Below, piece after piece: positions 60,497 through 64,000 of a DNA stretch of 64,000 nucleotides (position 1 is the stretch's first letter; every line of letters begins with the position of its first letter). Source of the stretch: Cordia subcordata (lineage: Eukaryota; Streptophyta; Magnoliopsida; Boraginales; Cordiaceae). The position numbers and the translations under genes are program-made. Where the stretch lies: contig JAPTOF010000008.1 of the NCBI GenBank assembly GCA_028554755.1, positions 11,658,501 to 11,722,500 of the forward strand, read 5' to 3'. The notes below the pieces were generated by a model. The model searched no databases. It was not told where the DNA came from and saw only the letters and a list, made by a program, of their open reading frames with translations.

Positions 60497-61937
60497 ACTA
60501 ACTCCAACAGCTCCCCTAAACATAAAAAAAAACCCATATTTAGGGGAGTGATTGGGGCTAATATGCTCCAACAGTTCCCCTATCTCATCCCCAAATTTTA
60601 GATTTTTTCTAAATCCTAAAACAAAACACCCAAATGTAGGGGTTTTTTTCATCCCCAAAACCAACCCCCAAACTGATCCCCCATCTCTGCAAACTAAAGA
60701 AAAAAAATCAGAAAAGGATCCAACATGTTCTGCAGACTTAAAAAAAAAAAAAAAAAAACCTTCAACGGTCACTGAGCAATAGAATATTTTCAGAACTTTC
60801 ACTGAAAAAGAAAAAAAATTCATGGCCTAAAAAAAAATTACAAACGGACAAATTTTCTTACCATTGCTGTTGATATCTATATAAACCAAGTTTCTTCGAT
60901 TCTGAAGGCATAAAAAAAGCCAGAGAAAGAAAAACCAAAAGATTCAAAAAAATCATTCCAAAACATTCGAAATCTCAATCTCAAGGTATTTATCTATTTT
61001 TCTCAAGAAAAAAAGGGTAGAAAAAGGGGATAGAGAAAAAAGAGTGGTAGGGTGAGAAAAATTTTTTTTTTTGTTTTGATCGCGGGGGGAAAAGAAGAAG
61101 ATAGAGCAGGAGAGAAAGAAGGAGATTGTGGGGAAGAGGAGAAGAAGAAGGTGGAGGAGGAGAGAAAGGAGAAGAAGAAAGAGAAGAAATTTTTTTTTTT
61201 TTTTTGTGTTTCTGTCGATGGAGGCGCAGAAGAGAAGAAGAAGAAGATGTGTTTTTGGATTAGGTTTTATGTATTAGGTTTATGTGTGTGTGTATATATA
61301 TATATATATAAGATTATTTTAAGTTTAATTAGTATCTTAATTATAATTTTAGACCACTAACTTTTTTTTATTACAATTACAATCATATACTTTTCTAATT
61401 ACATACCACTAACTTTTTTTTTTATTACAATTGTAGTCATATACTTTTTTAATTTACATTTTTAAACTTTATTACAATATAACGTGGTCAAGAATTATAC
61501 AAGATAAAAAATAATATTAATAAAAATTTTAAAATAAATTTAATATTTTAAAATATAACATATTTATTAATTGACAAAAAATGTTAAGTAGTTAAAATAT
61601 ATTTTTAATGTAAAAAATTAAGAATAAATAAAAATATTAATAATTAAAAATCTAATACTCTTATAAATAATAAAAACAAATAATAAATATACGAAATGAT
61701 GTGTTTAATTAAATTGATGATATATTTTAGAGTAAAATAAAATATAAGACCCCTATAATAGGGGAACTGCTGGAGTGAAATTAAAATAGGGATTCCCTAA
61801 ACTGAGTGTTTAGTGAAAAATAGGAGAACTGTTGAAATAGAACTGAAAATAGGGGATCCTTAAATTTTAAAAAAATGACTCAAAACACTTAAATATAGGG
61901 AAAAAGATAAGGGAGCTGTTGGAATTAGCCTTATTTA
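60497..61937. mobile_element. ~1.4 kb TIR element, non-autonomous
   Basis: The left end ACTAACTCCAACAGCTCCCC is matched by the inverted right end GGCTAATTCCAACAGCTCCC. Further inverted partners of CTCCAACAGTTCCCCTA occur inside the right end (about 61760-61850). The interior is AT-rich with a GA-rich segment (61080-61190) and poly-T. No transposase is seen. Confidence 0.6.
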
Positions 61938-62892
61938 ACTTCAGCCTCTTAACAGGAAGCATAGATACCAGAAAATCTTGAAACCGAGCAAGGACATCAA
62001 TATGCATATCTGACCTCTACGTCGGGGTGTTCGTTTGAGAATAGGAAACAGGACAATGTCCCATTTAGCCTTTCTCAAATAAGCTCATAGACACCAAATC
62101 TTGCCCCCTTTTCGAATTTCATGGTAAATGCATAACTTGCTATTTATCTAGGGATGTTGCTTCTCTTCACTTTTAATGTTTTCTTCTTTGAAGGAGATAT
62201 TGTATGGAAAGCAACATTTGTATAACTTTCAAAATTATCAATTCTAGAGATAAAATTTTTGGGAAGCTTTCAGTTTATGTTCAATGGGTTACTTTCCTGG
62301 TAAAGTAATATTTAACATATTTGATCATAGTGTTTTATTATTCACATGTATACGTCTCTAATTTTTATATGAAAGTTGAAATTTGTATGTACAAATTTGC
62401 TGGTGGACATGTATCTTAACTTTTCATAAAATCAAGTTGGCATCGATCAGCTTGGTATCCCCTGCACTAATCCTAACTTGTTGTAAAACCAAAAGGGGAT
62501 CCATTTTACCCACCACAAGGGGATCTGCAGCGTTCTTTCTTCCAGGTATGTATATGTCATTTCTACTCTATAGTTTTACTTTTTAATTTGTGCCATATTA
62601 TTTTTCTATGCTATACAGTAGTTCCCATTTTTATTATAATTATTTATAATGTTCTATCATATACAGTAAATGATCCTTATTCACAGAATAGCAGCCCTTA
62701 CTAATAAATACCATATGCAATTCCTTTCCTATTATGTTTTTCATTTCTATGGTCACACGTCAACAAGAGATGTATATTTTTTTTAAGTATTTGATTACTC
62801 AGTAAGCTAATAACCATCCTTTCTGTAGGTTATCATTGACTCTATTTACTCACTCAAACCAAATGATCAACGTTTCCACTTCCTTACTATAG

Positions 62893-62976
62893 TTAGTTTT
62901 CTTTTTGTTATTACTTTTATGTACTAACATTAATTTAGTTTTCTTTTTGTTATTACTTTTATGTACTAACATTAAT
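62893..62976. repeat. Perfect 42-bp tandem duplication
   Basis: TTAGTTTTCTTTTTGTTATT ... ACTAACATTAAT occurs at 62893-62934 and again at 62935-62976 without differences. Confidence 0.9.
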
Positions 62977-63141
62977 CTCGGTTGTAATTTTCACAATCAA
63001 TACTTAATTATTACATTACTTTCTTAGGAAAATTTGCCACCGTGTCTGGAATATAAAGAAGATAACTTCATACCAACTAATGTATCATATTGGGTCACCT
63101 CTTCGCCTTACATCCCTACCGTGGAAAGGGAACTTATCTTT

Positions 63142-63995
63142 GCCGAGCTACCTACGGTTAACATTCGCATGATGGAAAAAAATTCACCCCGCAACTTTAT
63201 AAAATTCGTTTGCCCTTCATTTGCATGATGAACTTGATTCAAGCTACCAATCATCTACTTCTATATTTTCGCGTTTAGATCAAATATAACATATTACCAT
63301 AGCTTATGGCTTTTGTGTTCAATCTTTTTGCCCCGAGTGAGCGAACTATGCTCCATTTTGTATAAAAGTTGTAAATATTAATTCCAATAACTTTTGCTCC
63401 TTTTTCTAGAAACTGCTGTTAACTGGAATCCTACATCATATTATCATATTGATTTAGATCCAAAAACTAACTTTGCTATATCATTCATATCATTAAACTT
63501 AAATGTCATCATTCTATATAAAACTCTGCATACACATATTTCATTTAAATGCATGTTTTTTCTTAGTTTATAACTAAGTCTTTACATAATTACATTGGCG
63601 AACTACCTCAACTTAACATTAATATGATTGAAAATTTTCACCCCACTACTTTATCAAATTCGTTTGCAATTCATTTGCATGCTAAACTCAATCAAAACCT
63701 GCCAATCCTATATTTTCACGTTTACAGGCAGATATAATGTATTGCAATAGTTTAAAACTTTTGTACTCTATCCTTTTGTCCGAAGTTTATATACTACTTC
63801 TTGTATGCAAGTTGTAAATATTAATAGCTATACCTTTTTGCTCCCTTTTCTAATGACTGCAATTAATAGTAATTCTAGCTCGTGTTATCATTTTGCTTTG
63901 AATCCAAAAATAACTCTACTATCATTGACGTTTCGTGTTAAAAACTATGCTATTACACTTAAATGTAAGCATTCTACACACACTCTACATATAAT
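63142..63995. repeat. Diverged ~455-bp direct repeat
   Basis: Copy A from about 63142 and copy B from about 63597 share GAGCTACCT/GAACTACCT, TTCATTTGCATG, AAGTTGTAAATATTAAT and TTAAATGT.A.CATTCTA in the same order. Copy B runs to the end of the window. The open stretch of copy A is not kept in copy B. Confidence 0.6.
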
Positions 63996-64000
63996 ATTCT

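Larger units (their letters stand above)
61940..64000. other. Terminal intergenic region, possible degenerate exons
   Basis: A segment at 62383-62560 ends in TTCCAG|GTATGT. An acceptor-like TTTCTTAG at about 63027 is followed by an open stretch to 63228 (LPPCLEYKEDNF, TSSPYIPTVERELI). These look like plausible exons, but I recognise no family and cannot join them confidently. Confidence 0.25.

Noticed and set aside
60446..60823. 125-codon minus-strand frame and its opposite-strand partner
   Set aside because: Lies within the end of a TIR element and poly-A/T; composition is repeat-like.

Overview
The window is nuclear DNA from a flowering plant, very probably a eudicot. The coding DNA is sparse and intron-rich with GT-AG splicing. 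The intergenic DNA is AT-rich and full of plant-type transposons: a Ty1/copia LTR element, many MITE-like foldback repeats, a tRNA-derived SINE and large non-coding LTR-like repeats. I see no prokaryotic, organellar or viral operon structure. All gene models below were assembled by eye from splice signals and reading-frame continuity.

Layout: (1) 1-4.4 kb is intergenic with a long foldback element at 3.06-3.43 kb. (2) 4.4-7.5 kb holds a single-coding-exon PWWP-domain gene (+). (3) 7.5-11.4 kb is intergenic, with a MITE interrupted by a ~2 kb solo-LTR-like repeat. (4) 11.6-16.6 kb is an 8-exon gene (+) for a Ser-rich, probably disordered plant protein I cannot name. (5) 18.4-20.1 kb is the 40S ribosomal protein S23 gene (-), with a telo-box/site II promoter. 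(6) 20.3-22.3 kb holds two large TIR elements, one with a GC-rich core. (7) 22.8-28.2 kb is an ICR/RIP (interactor of constitutive active ROPs) gene (-). (8) 28.3-37 kb is repeat-rich and gene-free, with a SINE and several MITEs. (9) 37.3-47.6 kb is the RNase P/MRP subunit POP4/Rpp29 gene (-). It has eight coding exons, and a 5.16 kb decayed copia element sits in intron 6. (10) 47.6-64 kb holds no gene I can support. It contains a GC-rich patch, minisatellites, retroelement remnants, an inverted second copy of the ~2 kb repeat and further TIR elements.

The five genes are unrelated housekeeping or regulatory genes: chromatin reader, ribosomal protein, ROP-GTPase effector, tRNA/rRNA processing subunit, and one unknown. 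They do not form a pathway. From memory, PWWP genes lie next to RPS23 genes in Arabidopsis (AT3G09670/AT3G09680 and AT5G02950/AT5G02960), so part of the order looks ancestral. I found no convincing new multi-gene system. The most informative features are POP4 split across 10 kb by a retrotransposon, the nested repeats, and several tandem or foldback structures near genes.
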